DNA from: an uncultured Devosia sp.
GTDB lineage: Bacteria > Pseudomonadota > Alphaproteobacteria > Rhizobiales > Devosiaceae
Assembly: GCA_913775215.1 (NCBI GenBank)
Contig: CAJYKO010000018.1
Coordinates: 1 to 8,373, forward strand
Direction of reading: 5' to 3'
Length of the DNA stretch: 8,373 bases
The notes below the pieces were generated by a model that saw nothing but the letters and a program-made list of their open reading frames with translations, made no database searches and had not been told where the DNA came from. The translations under genes were made by a program, and so were the position numbers. Below, piece by piece: positions 1 to 6,115 of this stretch (position 1 is its first letter; every line of letters starts with the position of its first letter).

Positions 1-173
1 CCCGTACCGTGCCTGTGGCCATCGCCCTGCTCTCGGGCGGATCGCAATATGAAATCCCGTGGGGCATCATCATGGCTGCCTCGGTCATCGTCACCGTGCC
101 ACTCGTTGCACTGGTGCTCATCTTCCAGCGCAAGATCGTGTCCGGCCTGACGGCTGGCGGCGTGAAGGGTTAA
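1..173 (+). CDS. Sugar ABC transporter permease, C-terminal end (ThuG/MalG-like), partial
   Basis: The frame ending at the TAA at 171-173 is open to the left edge and encodes the last 56 residues of an inner-membrane permease, beginning RTVPVAIALLSGG and ending IVSGLTAGGVKG. It contains one strongly hydrophobic segment (roughly IIMAASVIVTVPLVALVLIF) followed by a short basic cytoplasmic tail. The ending QRKIVSGLTAGGVKG is typical of MalG-class permeases of carbohydrate ABC importers, where the last helix is followed by this tail. Only 12 bp separate its stop from the ATPase gene downstream, so the two are almost certainly co-transcribed. Given the following thuK-thuA-thuB order it is probably the ThuG equivalent. 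The start, the EAA loop and the other helices lie outside the window, so its substrate cannot be judged from this fragment. Confidence 0.88.
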   Translation, partial: RTVPVAIALLSGGSQYEIPWGIIMAASVIVTVPLVALVLIFQRKIVSGLTAGGVKG

Positions 174-185
174 GGGGTCCTGCAA

Positions 186-1190
186 ATGGCATCTATCGAA
201 CTTCGCAATATCAAGAAGTCCTTCGGCGCTGTGAACGTCATCAAGGGCGTCGATCTCGACGTGAAAAAGGGTGAGTTCATGGTGTTTGTCGGGCCTTCGG
301 GCTGCGGCAAATCCACCCTGCTGCGTCTGATTTCGGGGCTGGAAGACATTACCTCGGGCGAAATGCTCTTCGACGGGAAGGTGGTCAACTCGCTCACCCC
401 CTCCAAGCGCGGCATTGCCATGGTGTTCCAGTCCTATGCGCTTTATCCGCATATGACTGTCTACGAGAACATGGCTTTTGGCCTGAAGCTCGAGAAGGGG
501 CACTCCAAGGACGAAATCCGCAAGCGTGTGGAGCGGGCTGCAGACATGCTGCAGATCCGGCAATATCTCGATCGTCTCCCAAAGCAGCTTTCGGGCGGGC
601 AACGCCAACGCGTTGCCATCGGCCGAGCGATCACGCGCGATCCCAAGGTTTTTCTCTTCGACGAGCCTCTTTCGAATCTCGATGCAGCGCTGCGCGTTGC
701 GACGCGTATCGAGATCGCCAAGCTCCATGAAGAGATGCATGACGTCACGATGATCTATGTGACGCACGATCAGGTGGAGGCCATGACGCTGGCCGACCGC
801 ATCTGTGTGCTGCGTGATGGTCTTGTCGAGCAGGTCGGCACGCCGATGGAACTTTACGAGCGGCCAGACAGTATCTTTGTCGCCGGCTTTATCGGGTCGC
901 CGAAGATGAACTTCCTGACCGGAGATAAGGCGGCAGCGCATAATTGCACCACGCTGGGCATCCGAGGCGAGCACATGAGTGTTTCGCCCGATGGGATCTG
1001 GGAGGGCACTGTCATCCACACCGAAAATCTCGGCGCCGACTCCTATGTCTATCTCGACATGGGCGAGGAAGAGCCAGTCGTAGTGCGGCTTGAAGGGGCG
1101 TCGACTTATCAAAGCGGCGAAAAGCTGCGGGTGTCGCCACACGCGGAAAACATCCATCGCTTCGACGAAGCAGGCAAGCCGATCCGCTAA
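186..1190 (+). CDS. thuK: Sugar ABC transporter ATP-binding protein (MalK/UgpC family, ThuK-like)
   Basis: This is the cytoplasmic ATPase of a carbohydrate ABC importer; a pair of such subunits powers disaccharide uptake through the permeases. The 334-residue protein shows Walker A GPSGCGKST (36-44), Q-loop Gln82, signature LSGGQ (135-139), Walker B VFLFDE (155-160), D-loop SNLD (163-166) and H-loop His194. The stretch GTPMELYERP (218-227) links to a C-terminal MOP/TOBE-type regulatory domain (about 240-330). The LGIRPEH motif usual there reads LGIRGEH (257-263). It is slightly shorter than typical MalK proteins (about 340-370 residues), but no ATPase motif is missing. An AGGGG Shine-Dalgarno sequence (173-177) lies 8 nt before the ATG. 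It follows the permease gene by 12 bp and precedes thuA and thuB, which supports the ThuK assignment. The ATPase family is certain; trehalose specificity is inferred from context only. Confidence 0.93.
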   Translation: MASIELRNIKKSFGAVNVIKGVDLDVKKGEFMVFVGPSGCGKSTLLRLISGLEDITSGEMLFDGKVVNSLTPSKRGIAMVFQSYALYPHMTVYENMAFGLKLEKGHSKDEIRKRVERAADMLQIRQYLDRLPKQLSGGQRQRVAIGRAITRDPKVFLFDEPLSNLDAALRVATRIEIAKLHEEMHDVTMIYVTHDQVEAMTLADRICVLRDGLVEQVGTPMELYERPDSIFVAGFIGSPKMNFLTGDKAAAHNCTTLGIRGEHMSVSPDGIWEGTVIHTENLGADSYVYLDMGEEEPVVVRLEGASTYQSGEKLRVSPHAENIHRFDEAGKPIR

Positions 1191-1240
1191 CCAGAAAATC
1201 GAGGTGACTGCCAAAGCATCGTCACCTTTTCGATCCATCT

Positions 1241-1302
1241 GTCATTCCCGCGGCAGCGAAATCTTCTCCCGATCGAGCAGATTTCGCTGCCGCGGGAATG
1301 AC
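1241..1302. repeat. 62-bp element with perfect 24-bp inverted repeats
   Basis: The left arm (1241-1264) begins GTCATTCCCGCGGCAGCG and is exactly the reverse complement of the right arm (1279-1302). The 14-nt centre (1265-1278) can add three more pairs (CTC 1266-1268 with GAG 1275-1277). The tips GTCATTCCCGCG...CGCGGGAATGAC are typical of short dispersed palindromic repeats in proteobacterial genomes. The element sits in the 173-bp gap between thuK and thuA. No T-run follows, so it does not look like a standard intrinsic terminator. As RNA it would form a very stable stem that could stabilise or partly attenuate the operon transcript. Its dispersed-repeat nature is inferred; only one copy is in the window. 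Confidence 0.85.
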
Positions 1303-1351
1303 GCCGAAAACCGACCCTATGGCGAGTGCCTCCCTGCCTCGCCGGGAAATC

Positions 1352-1356
1352 AGGAG
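1352..1356 (+). promoter_or_regulatory. Ribosome binding site deciding the thuA start
   Basis: AGGAG lies 7 nt before the ATG at 1364. This favours 1364 over an in-frame upstream ATG at 1298, which lies inside the right arm of the palindrome and has no such site. Confidence 0.8.
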
Positions 1357-1363
1357 AATAGCA

Positions 1364-2152
1364 ATGCCGATCCGTACGCTGGTCTGGGGCGAGAATGTCC
1401 ATGAGCAGAAGAATAAGGTCGTTGCCGACAATTATCCCAATGGCATGCACAACCAGATTGCTTCGCTGCTCAAGCAGGACGGCAATCTTGCTGTAAAGAC
1501 CACGACGCTGCAGGAACCGGAACACGGTTTGACAGACGCTGTGTTGGCTGAAACCGACGTGCTGCTCTGGTGGGGCCACGCGGCGCATGACAAGGTCGAC
1601 GATGCGGTCGTCAAGCGCGTCATGGAACATGTCTGGCAGGGCATGGGGCTGATCGTCCTCCATTCGGGCCACCACTCCAAAGTCTTCAAGGGGCTGATGG
1701 GATCGCCAGCGAATTTGCATTGGCGCGAAGCGGGCGAACGTGAACGCCTCTGGGTCGTCAATCCGGGCCACCCGATCGCCAAGGGCCTGCCAGCCTATTT
1801 CGAGCTCGAATATGAAGAAATGTATGGCGAGCCCTTCACCGTGCCGGAGCCGCTCGAAACCGTGTTTGTTTCCTGGTTCCAGGGTGGGGAAGTGTTCCGC
1901 TCGGGTCTGACCTATCGTCGCGGCGCGGGCAATATCTTCTATTTCCGTCCCGGTCACGAAACCTATCCGACCTATCACGACGCCAATGTTGGCCAGGTGC
2001 TGCGCAATGCGGTGAACTGGGCCTATAACGGCGACCGCCATGCGCATCTGATGAAGGCGCCGAACACGCCGGTTGGTGAGGCGATCGAAAAGATCGAAGA
2101 GCGCGGCGCAAAGTTGAGCGCTGCCGACCATGCCGGTGAAGTGAAGCAGTAA
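1364..2152 (+). CDS. thuA: ThuA, trehalose/disaccharide utilisation protein
   Basis: This 262-residue protein of the ThuA family (class I glutamine-amidotransferase-like fold) begins MPIRTLVWGENVHE. Recognisable features are LLWWGHAAHD (67-76), a GLIVLHSGHHSK block (95-106), WREAGERERLWVVNPGHP (120-137), EEMYGEPFTVPEPLETVF (151-168) and a C-terminal RGAGNIFYFRPGHETYPTYHD (186-206). These agree well with what I recall of rhizobial ThuA. No signal peptide or membrane helix is seen, so it should be cytoplasmic. In rhizobia ThuA acts with ThuB in assimilating trehalose, maltitol and sucrose isomers through 3-keto derivatives; the exact reaction of ThuA is less settled. The start at 1364 has AGGAG 7 nt upstream, whereas the longer in-frame start at 1298 begins inside a repeat. 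It lies 173 bp after thuK and 177 bp before thuB, both gaps holding palindromes. Confidence 0.92.
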   Translation: MPIRTLVWGENVHEQKNKVVADNYPNGMHNQIASLLKQDGNLAVKTTTLQEPEHGLTDAVLAETDVLLWWGHAAHDKVDDAVVKRVMEHVWQGMGLIVLHSGHHSKVFKGLMGSPANLHWREAGERERLWVVNPGHPIAKGLPAYFELEYEEMYGEPFTVPEPLETVFVSWFQGGEVFRSGLTYRRGAGNIFYFRPGHETYPTYHDANVGQVLRNAVNWAYNGDRHAHLMKAPNTPVGEAIEKIEERGAKLSAADHAGEVKQ

Positions 2153-2161
2153 AGACTGCTT

Positions 2162-2202
2162 TGTCTGTCGATTGCCCGGCTTGTCTGGGCAGTCGACGGG
2201 CG
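2162..2202. repeat. Imperfect palindrome between thuA and thuB
   Basis: The core stem pairs TCGATTGCCCGG (2168-2179) with CTGGGCAGTCGA (2185-2196) around a CTTGT loop, with two G-U pairs in RNA. Pairing extends outward to about 2162 and 2202 with alternating G-U pairs. It starts 10 bp after the thuA stop. No T-run follows, so it looks like a REP-like or RNA-processing element rather than a terminator. Confidence 0.65.
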
Positions 2203-2219
2203 ATACGTGCAAGGGACTA

Positions 2220-2244
2220 CATCGCCCGGAACAGCCGGGCGATG
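2220..2244. repeat. Perfect 10-bp GC-rich palindrome between thuA and thuB
   Basis: CATCGCCCGG (2220-2229) is the exact reverse complement of CCGGGCGATG (2235-2244) around a 5-nt AACAG loop. It shares the GCCCGG core with the neighbouring palindrome. The form ATCGCCCGG-loop-CCGGGCGATGAC resembles dispersed palindromic repeats of Hyphomicrobiales genomes. A weaker third hairpin, CGGAGCC (2261-2267) with GGCTTCG (2274-2280), follows. Confidence 0.7.
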
Positions 2245-2315
2245 ACGACGGGACAGGTTTCGGAGCCTTCTACGGCTTCGGATAGTGAAACAATCAGACG
2301 GTCGCGGTGGCGGCC

Positions 2316-2320
2316 AAGGA
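2316..2320 (+). promoter_or_regulatory. Ribosome binding site deciding the thuB start
   Basis: AAGGA lies 9 nt before the ATG at 2330. It supports that start over the in-frame GTG at 2285, which would put residues unlike the family ahead of the Rossmann strand. Confidence 0.7.
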
Positions 2321-2329
2321 ATTAGAAGA

Positions 2330-3373
2330 ATGCGTATCCTCATTCTGGGTACCGGCGGCATGGCGAACCAGCATGCCAAGCATTTCGCGGCGATAGAGGG
2401 CGTAACGCTCGCCGGCGGCGTCGACGTGGATCCGGCGCGCGTCGAGGCGTTCAACCAGAGCCATGGGATCGAACGGGGCTTTGGCTCGCTCGATGCGGCG
2501 CTTGCCTGGGGCGAGTTCGATGCCATCGCCAATGTGACGCCGGACAGCATTCACCACCCGACAACGATGGCAGCGCTGAACGCGGGTAAGCATGTGTTCT
2601 GCGAAAAGCCGCTGGCGACTGACTATGCCAAGGCCATGGAAATGACCGAGACGGCCGAACGGCTTGGGCTCGTCAACATGGTGAACCTGACCTATCGCAA
2701 TGTCGCGCAGCTTCAAAAGGCGCGCGAGATCGTACAATCGGGGCAGGTGGGCAAGGTCAAGCATTTCGAGGCGAGCTACCTGCAGAGCTGGCTGGTATCG
2801 AAGGCATGGGGTGATTGGCGTACTGAAAGCCAATGGCTGTGGCGCCTGTCTAAGAAGCATGGCTCGAATGGCGTGCTTGGCGATATCGGCGTGCATATCC
2901 TCGATTTTGCCGCCTATGGCGCGGGCAGCGATTTCTCCAAGGTCTTCTGTCGGCTCGAGACTTTCGATAAGGCCGAGGGCAATAAAATTGGTGAATACGA
3001 CCTCGACGCCAATGACAGCTTTGCCATGACGGCACAGCTCGAGAATGGCGCGCTCGGCGTGATCCACGCGACGCGCTGGGCGACGGGGCATTTCAACGAA
3101 CTGCGCCTCCGCGTCTATGGAGATAAGGGCTCAGTGGAAGTGCAGCACCGGCATGACTGGTCCAAGCTGCTGACTTGTCTCGGCGACGACGTCGAGACGG
3201 GGATTTGGACCGAGGTCGAAGTGGAGCCAGTGTTCACCAATTATCAGCGCTTCGCTGAGGCTGTGCGGACGGGCCAGAACATGGAGCCGAGCTTCCGCCA
3301 TGCGACCAATATTCAGAAGGTGCTGGATCTCGGGACGGTGACGGACCGTGATCGGATGGAGCACAGGGTCTGA
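2330..3373 (+). CDS. thuB: Gfo/Idh/MocA family oxidoreductase (ThuB-like)
   Basis: This 347-residue cytoplasmic NAD(P)-dependent sugar dehydrogenase starts MRILILGTGGMA. The first beta strand and GTGGMA turn (7-12) form the dinucleotide-binding Rossmann motif, and VDVDPARV (31-38) covers the usual strand-2 acidic position. CEKPLA (91-96) carries the family EKP motif (Lys93). GDIGVHILD (184-192) supplies Asp185 and His189 of the catalytic G-D-x-G-x-H motif in the alpha/beta substrate domain. The length is normal for the family. The position directly after thuA, as the last gene before a terminator, matches the rhizobial thuEFGKAB order, where ThuB is required with ThuA to process imported disaccharides via 3-keto products. 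The family is certain; the ThuB identity rests on context. The start at 2330 is chosen because the fold begins there and an AAGGA site precedes it. Confidence 0.9.
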   Translation: MRILILGTGGMANQHAKHFAAIEGVTLAGGVDVDPARVEAFNQSHGIERGFGSLDAALAWGEFDAIANVTPDSIHHPTTMAALNAGKHVFCEKPLATDYAKAMEMTETAERLGLVNMVNLTYRNVAQLQKAREIVQSGQVGKVKHFEASYLQSWLVSKAWGDWRTESQWLWRLSKKHGSNGVLGDIGVHILDFAAYGAGSDFSKVFCRLETFDKAEGNKIGEYDLDANDSFAMTAQLENGALGVIHATRWATGHFNELRLRVYGDKGSVEVQHRHDWSKLLTCLGDDVETGIWTEVEVEPVFTNYQRFAEAVRTGQNMEPSFRHATNIQKVLDLGTVTDRDRMEHRV

Positions 3374-3398
3374 GGCCTAAGAGGCAGTCCAAAATCGA

Positions 3399-3430
3399 GA
3401 AAGCCCCGGTGTAAACCGGGGCTTTCCTTT
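3399..3430. terminator. Intrinsic terminator after thuB, probably bidirectional
   Basis: GAAAGCCCCGG (3399-3409) pairs perfectly with CCGGGGCTTTC (3416-3426), and one more T-A pair (3410-3415) closes a GTAA loop. CTTTT follows on the + strand. Read on the - strand the same hairpin is followed by TCGATTTT, so it can also end the convergent small gene at 3446-3694. Confidence 0.92.
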
Positions 3431-3445
3431 TAAGTTTGGGTCGCT

Positions 3446-3694
3446 TTAGGCGCGGTCGTCGATATAGACCATTACCGTGCCATCGGCGGCCGATTTTATG
3501 GCGACAACGTCGTCAGCCGTATAGCCTTCCGCTTCGAGCTTGGGCTCGATGGTCGCGTTCGCTTCATTATTGGCGTGAAGCGTGGTCTGGCCTTCGGCAT
3601 TGGCCGAGAGGGCTTCATCGAGCGCTGCGGCTTCAGTGGCGGCGTTGCCCTGAAGCGAAGACAGAACGACAATGCCGCTATCGGTCGGTTGCAC
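3446..3694 (-). CDS. Small acidic protein of unknown function
   Basis: I do not recognise this 82-residue protein. It begins (as M)QPTDSGIVVLSSLQGNAATEAAALDEAL and ends GTVMVYIDDRA. The middle is Ala/Glu/Asn-rich and probably helical (about 17-56), and the end looks like a beta hairpin (DVVAIKSAADGTVMVYIDD). Codon third positions are mostly G or C, as in neighbouring genes, while the opposite frame is Arg-rich and implausible, so I take this strand as coding. The start is uncertain: GTG at 3694-3692 is the only usual start codon near the N-terminus, an in-frame TGA lies only four codons upstream (3706-3704), and no Shine-Dalgarno sequence precedes it. No signal peptide is seen. It converges on thuB across a shared terminator and diverges from the YeaQ-type gene. 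It could be an N-terminally shortened relative of a longer protein. Confidence 0.6.
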   Translation of the reverse strand: MQPTDSGIVVLSSLQGNAATEAAALDEALSANAEGQTTLHANNEANATIEPKLEAEGYTADDVVAIKSAADGTVMVYIDDRA

Positions 3695-3797
3695 TAATTT
3701 TAATCAAGAGGAGGAGGAAAACAGCAATTGTGATCGGAGGCTGCAACCGTGACGGCAGGATCGCTGTTTATTCGCCATCACAACAGGAGCGTCAAAA

Positions 3798-4049
3798 ATG
3801 GGTATTATCTGGGCCATCATCATCGGCTTCCTCGCTGGCCTTGTCGCGAAGTGGATCACGCCGGGCAGCAATGAGCCGCGCGGTTTCATCCTGACAACCA
3901 TTCTCGGCATCGTCGGCTCGGTGCTCGCCACCTGGCTCGGCCAGCAGATCGGTTGGTATGGCCCGAATGATGGGGCAGGGTTCATCGCGTCGGTTGTCGG
4001 CGCCATCATCATTCTTCTGATCTGGGGCATGATCGCGCGCCGCCGCTGA
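3798..4049 (+). CDS. GlsB/YeaQ/YmgE family small membrane protein
   Basis: This 83-residue inner-membrane protein belongs to the family often labelled transglycosylase-associated, although its molecular role is not established and some members are stress-induced. It shows three hydrophobic helices at about 3-19 (IIWAIIIGFLAGLVAKW), 31-50 (ILTTILGIVGSVLATWLGQQ) and 61-79 (FIASVVGAIIILLIWGMIA). The glycine spacing is characteristic of the family, with a PG near residue 22 and a GW just before the last helix, and the tail is basic (ARRR). Length is normal. AGGAG (3785-3789) lies 8 nt before the ATG, so the start is secure. A 40-bp gap separates it from the receiver-domain gene downstream, and they may share a transcript. 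I see no recognisable promoter in 3695-3797. Confidence 0.9.
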   Translation: MGIIWAIIIGFLAGLVAKWITPGSNEPRGFILTTILGIVGSVLATWLGQQIGWYGPNDGAGFIASVVGAIIILLIWGMIARRR

Positions 4050-4089
4050 TTGCGGCGCACTACTGCATAAGGGCGGAGCAGTATCTGGT

Positions 4090-4458
4090 ATGAGTAAGCA
4101 AGCGGGACGCAAATCGTTTCTGATCGTAGACGACGAGCCTATCGTCAGAATGGAACTCTCTGAAATCGTGCGGGACTGTGGCTATGAGCCATGGGAAGCG
4201 GGGAGCACGGCTGAAGCTCTCGGCATTCTCGAGCATGCTGGCGAGGCGTTTTCTGGGCTCATTACCGACGTCAATATGCCTGGTACTCGGAATGGCATGG
4301 TGCTCGCCAATCATGTGCAGTTCATGTGGCCGCATATTAGGATTGTCGTCGTTTCCGCCGGGCGCAGGCCGTTTTCGGGCGAGCTACCCGACAATGCTCG
4401 GTTTGTGCCCAAGCCGTGGGACGATGAGCAATTGGCATCCGCTATTGCAATAAACTGA
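4090..4458 (+). CDS. Stand-alone response regulator receiver domain protein
   Basis: This 122-residue single-domain receiver (CheY-like fold) has no output domain. The acidic pocket is Asp14-Asp15 (VDDEP), the phospho-acceptor is Asp60 (TDVNMPG, 59-65), the switch Ser is Ser89 (VVVSAG) and the conserved lysine is Lys108 (PKPW), so it should be phosphorylatable. Such proteins act through protein-protein contacts or as phosphate relays or sinks; the partner kinase is not in this window. Conservation is weaker in alpha4-beta5 (RRPFSGELPDNARFV). The Shine-Dalgarno match is modest (GGAG at 4074-4077, 12 nt from the ATG). It lies 40 bp after the YeaQ-type gene and ends just before a bidirectional terminator shared with the convergent nucleotidase gene. 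Confidence 0.88.
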   Translation: MSKQAGRKSFLIVDDEPIVRMELSEIVRDCGYEPWEAGSTAEALGILEHAGEAFSGLITDVNMPGTRNGMVLANHVQFMWPHIRIVVVSAGRRPFSGELPDNARFVPKPWDDEQLASAIAIN

Positions 4459-4463
4459 TATGA

Positions 4464-4494
4464 AAAGGGCGCCCCGAAAGGCGCCCTTTCTGTT
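4464..4494. terminator. Bidirectional intrinsic terminator between receiver and nucleotidase genes
   Basis: AAAGGGCGCC (4464-4473) pairs perfectly with GGCGCCCTTT (4480-4489) around a CCGAAA loop, followed by CTGTTT on the + strand. On the - strand the stem ends in a TTTTC run, so it also serves the nucleotidase gene, which ends at 4511. Confidence 0.88.
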
Positions 4495-4510
4495 TGGGCT
4501 GGCGACGACT

Positions 4511-6115
4511 TTATTTCACCGTGATGCGGCCATCGGTGTAGGGGGTGTATTCGCCTCCGAGCTTGGCGAGATATTCGGCGACGACCTGTTCAAGCGGTGG
4601 GCCGAAATCGTATGGGTTTTCGCCTTCCGCAAAGGTGCCGTAGCCGTCGCCGCCACCGCGGACATAGTTGTTGGTGACGATTGTGTAGGTCTTTTCCTCG
4701 TCGATCGGCACCCAGGTATCGCCTTCGCCCTTGACCATGACATCGCTGACGCGTTCGCCAGCGGGCTTGGAAAGTGTGTAGGCATATTTGAGGCCTGCGA
4801 CCTGGGCGAAGCGGCCGGCACCGTTTTCGATATCCGAGACGCCGTTTTCGAGCGCTTCGATGACATCGGCACCGGAGATCTGCACGGTGGCGAGGGTGTT
4901 CGAGAAGGGGAGCACGGTCAGCACTTCACCCATGGTGATTTCGCCCGCATCGATCGTTGCACGAATGCCGCCGCCATTTTGGAAAGCGATGGTTGCACCT
5001 TGGTCGGCCACACGATCAAGGATCGCATCGGCGAGAAGATTGCCCATAGAGCATTCCTGGACGCGGCACACCTCGCGGCTGCCTTCGAGCGGCGCACTCG
5101 TTGAGCCAATCACTTCAGCCATGAGCGCTTCCAGCGGCGCTTCCAGTTCTTTCAGACGTGCAGCATATTCGGCATTTGGCTCGACGGATGCGTCTATAAG
5201 GATTGGTGCGCCTTCGGCGGAGACAACGTTTCCTTCGTCGTCCCAAGTGACGACAAGATCTCCCAAGTACTTGGCGTAAGCGCGGGCCGTGACCACAGGG
5301 ACTTCGACGCCATCCGGATTCTTGACCATGGTTGGGTAAGGACCGGCCGCACCTTCCTCGGTATTGGAGAGGAGAGTGTGCGAGTGACCGCCAACGATCA
5401 CGTCGATGCCCGGAACATTGGCGGCGATCTGGAGATCGACGCTATAGCCGACGTGGGTGAGCGCTACGATCTTATTGATCCCAGCTGCCGTGAGAGCATC
5501 GACCTGAGTGCGCAGGCTAGTAATAGTGTCTTCGAATTCGACGTTCTCGCCCGGTGAGGACGTTTCATCGGTGTCTTCAGCAAGGGCGGAAACGAAGCCG
5601 ACCTTTTCGCCGCCGATTTCGAGCACGTGCGTGCCTTCAAACTTGCCAGCGAGTAGCGGCTCGTTGGTGACGTTGGTGTTTCCAGAGATGATCGGAAAAT
5701 CGATGGCGTCGATGAACTTGGCCAATTCTTCCGGGCCGTCGTCGAACTCATGATTACCGACTGCCATCAGTTCGATGCCAAGCTTGTTGGCAAATTCGGA
5801 AACGATCTCGGAGCGATACTGGGTATAAAAAAGCGAGCCCTGGAATTGGTCGCCAGCATCGAGCAGTACGACGTTCTGGCCCTCAAGTTCAGCGCGCTTG
5901 GTGTCGATGATGGTCTTGAGGCGGGCAATGCCGCCAAAGCACTCGCCGGCCGCGTCGGTTTCCGCGTCGCAATTGGAATCGGAGCCGGTGATCGGGTCGA
6001 AGCGCGAATGGAAGTCGTTGATATGCAGGATGTTCAGCGTGAACTCAGCCTGAGCGGCTGTCGCAAAGCCGGCGCAGAGTGTGAGCGCGGTGGCACCAAG
6101 CAGTAGTTTTTTCAT
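4511..6115 (-). CDS. Secreted UshA-family 5'-nucleotidase / metallophosphatase
   Basis: This 534-residue exported enzyme should release phosphate from nucleotides or related phosphate esters in the periplasm. A Sec signal peptide (MKKLLLGATALTLCAGFATAAQA) is probably cut after Ala23. The N-terminal calcineurin-like domain shows the dinuclear metal ligands: Asp34 and His36 in NDFH, Asp89 in AGDQF, Asn121 and His122 in GNHE, His221, and His244/His246 in GGHSH. The C-terminal 5'-nucleotidase domain (from about 335) shows FQNGGGIRA (378-386) and NYVRGGGDGY (483-492), which bind the substrate. Cys49/Cys59 and Cys350/Cys355 could form disulfides. AAGGGA (plus-strand 6124-6129) lies 8 nt before the ATG. 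The gene is monocistronic here, with a terminator beyond its 3' end. The family is certain; the exact substrate is not. Confidence 0.93.
   Translation of the reverse strand: MKKLLLGATALTLCAGFATAAQAEFTLNILHINDFHSRFDPITGSDSNCDAETDAAGECFGGIARLKTIIDTKRAELEGQNVVLLDAGDQFQGSLFYTQYRSEIVSEFANKLGIELMAVGNHEFDDGPEELAKFIDAIDFPIISGNTNVTNEPLLAGKFEGTHVLEIGGEKVGFVSALAEDTDETSSPGENVEFEDTITSLRTQVDALTAAGINKIVALTHVGYSVDLQIAANVPGIDVIVGGHSHTLLSNTEEGAAGPYPTMVKNPDGVEVPVVTARAYAKYLGDLVVTWDDEGNVVSAEGAPILIDASVEPNAEYAARLKELEAPLEALMAEVIGSTSAPLEGSREVCRVQECSMGNLLADAILDRVADQGATIAFQNGGGIRATIDAGEITMGEVLTVLPFSNTLATVQISGADVIEALENGVSDIENGAGRFAQVAGLKYAYTLSKPAGERVSDVMVKGEGDTWVPIDEEKTYTIVTNNYVRGGGDGYGTFAEGENPYDFGPPLEQVVAEYLAKLGGEYTPYTDGRITVK

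Noticed and set aside
1298..1363. Upstream in-frame ATG extending thuA by 22 codons
   Set aside because: The ATG lies inside the palindrome arm and lacks a Shine-Dalgarno; the extension is unlike ThuA, while 1364 has AGGAG at good spacing.
1187..2212. Long - strand open frame (341 codons) opposite thuA
   Set aside because: It is an antisense shadow of a gene with clear family motifs; the translation has no recognisable domain and no good ribosome binding site, and it runs through the palindromes.
2285..2329. Upstream in-frame GTG extending thuB by 15 codons
   Set aside because: The family normally starts at the first Rossmann strand, and the ATG at 2330 has AAGGA upstream.
1191..2329. CRISPR array or attachment site suggested by repeated palindromes
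   Set aside because: The elements differ from one another, are not regularly spaced direct repeats, and no cas, integrase or transposase gene is present.
2294..3091. 265-codon - strand frame opposite thuB
   Set aside because: It mirrors a GC-rich gene with intact Gfo/Idh motifs; its composition (many Arg, His, Leu) is typical of an antisense shadow.
3436..3894. 152-codon + strand frame over the small unknown gene and the start of the YeaQ-type gene
   Set aside because: It is very Arg-rich and overlaps the well-supported YeaQ-type gene in another frame; the - strand frame looks more protein-like.
4041..4057. Hairpin at the end of the YeaQ-type gene as a terminator
   Set aside because: Only a 6-bp stem partly within the coding sequence, with no T-run after it.
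4460..5104. 214-codon + strand frame opposite the nucleotidase 3' half
   Set aside because: It begins within the bidirectional terminator and mirrors the nucleotidase C-terminal domain, whose substrate motifs are intact on the - strand.
6074..6115. Lipoprotein signal in the nucleotidase (Cys14)
   Set aside because: The residue before Cys14 is Leu, which does not fit a lipobox, whereas AQA at 21-23 is a good signal peptidase I site.
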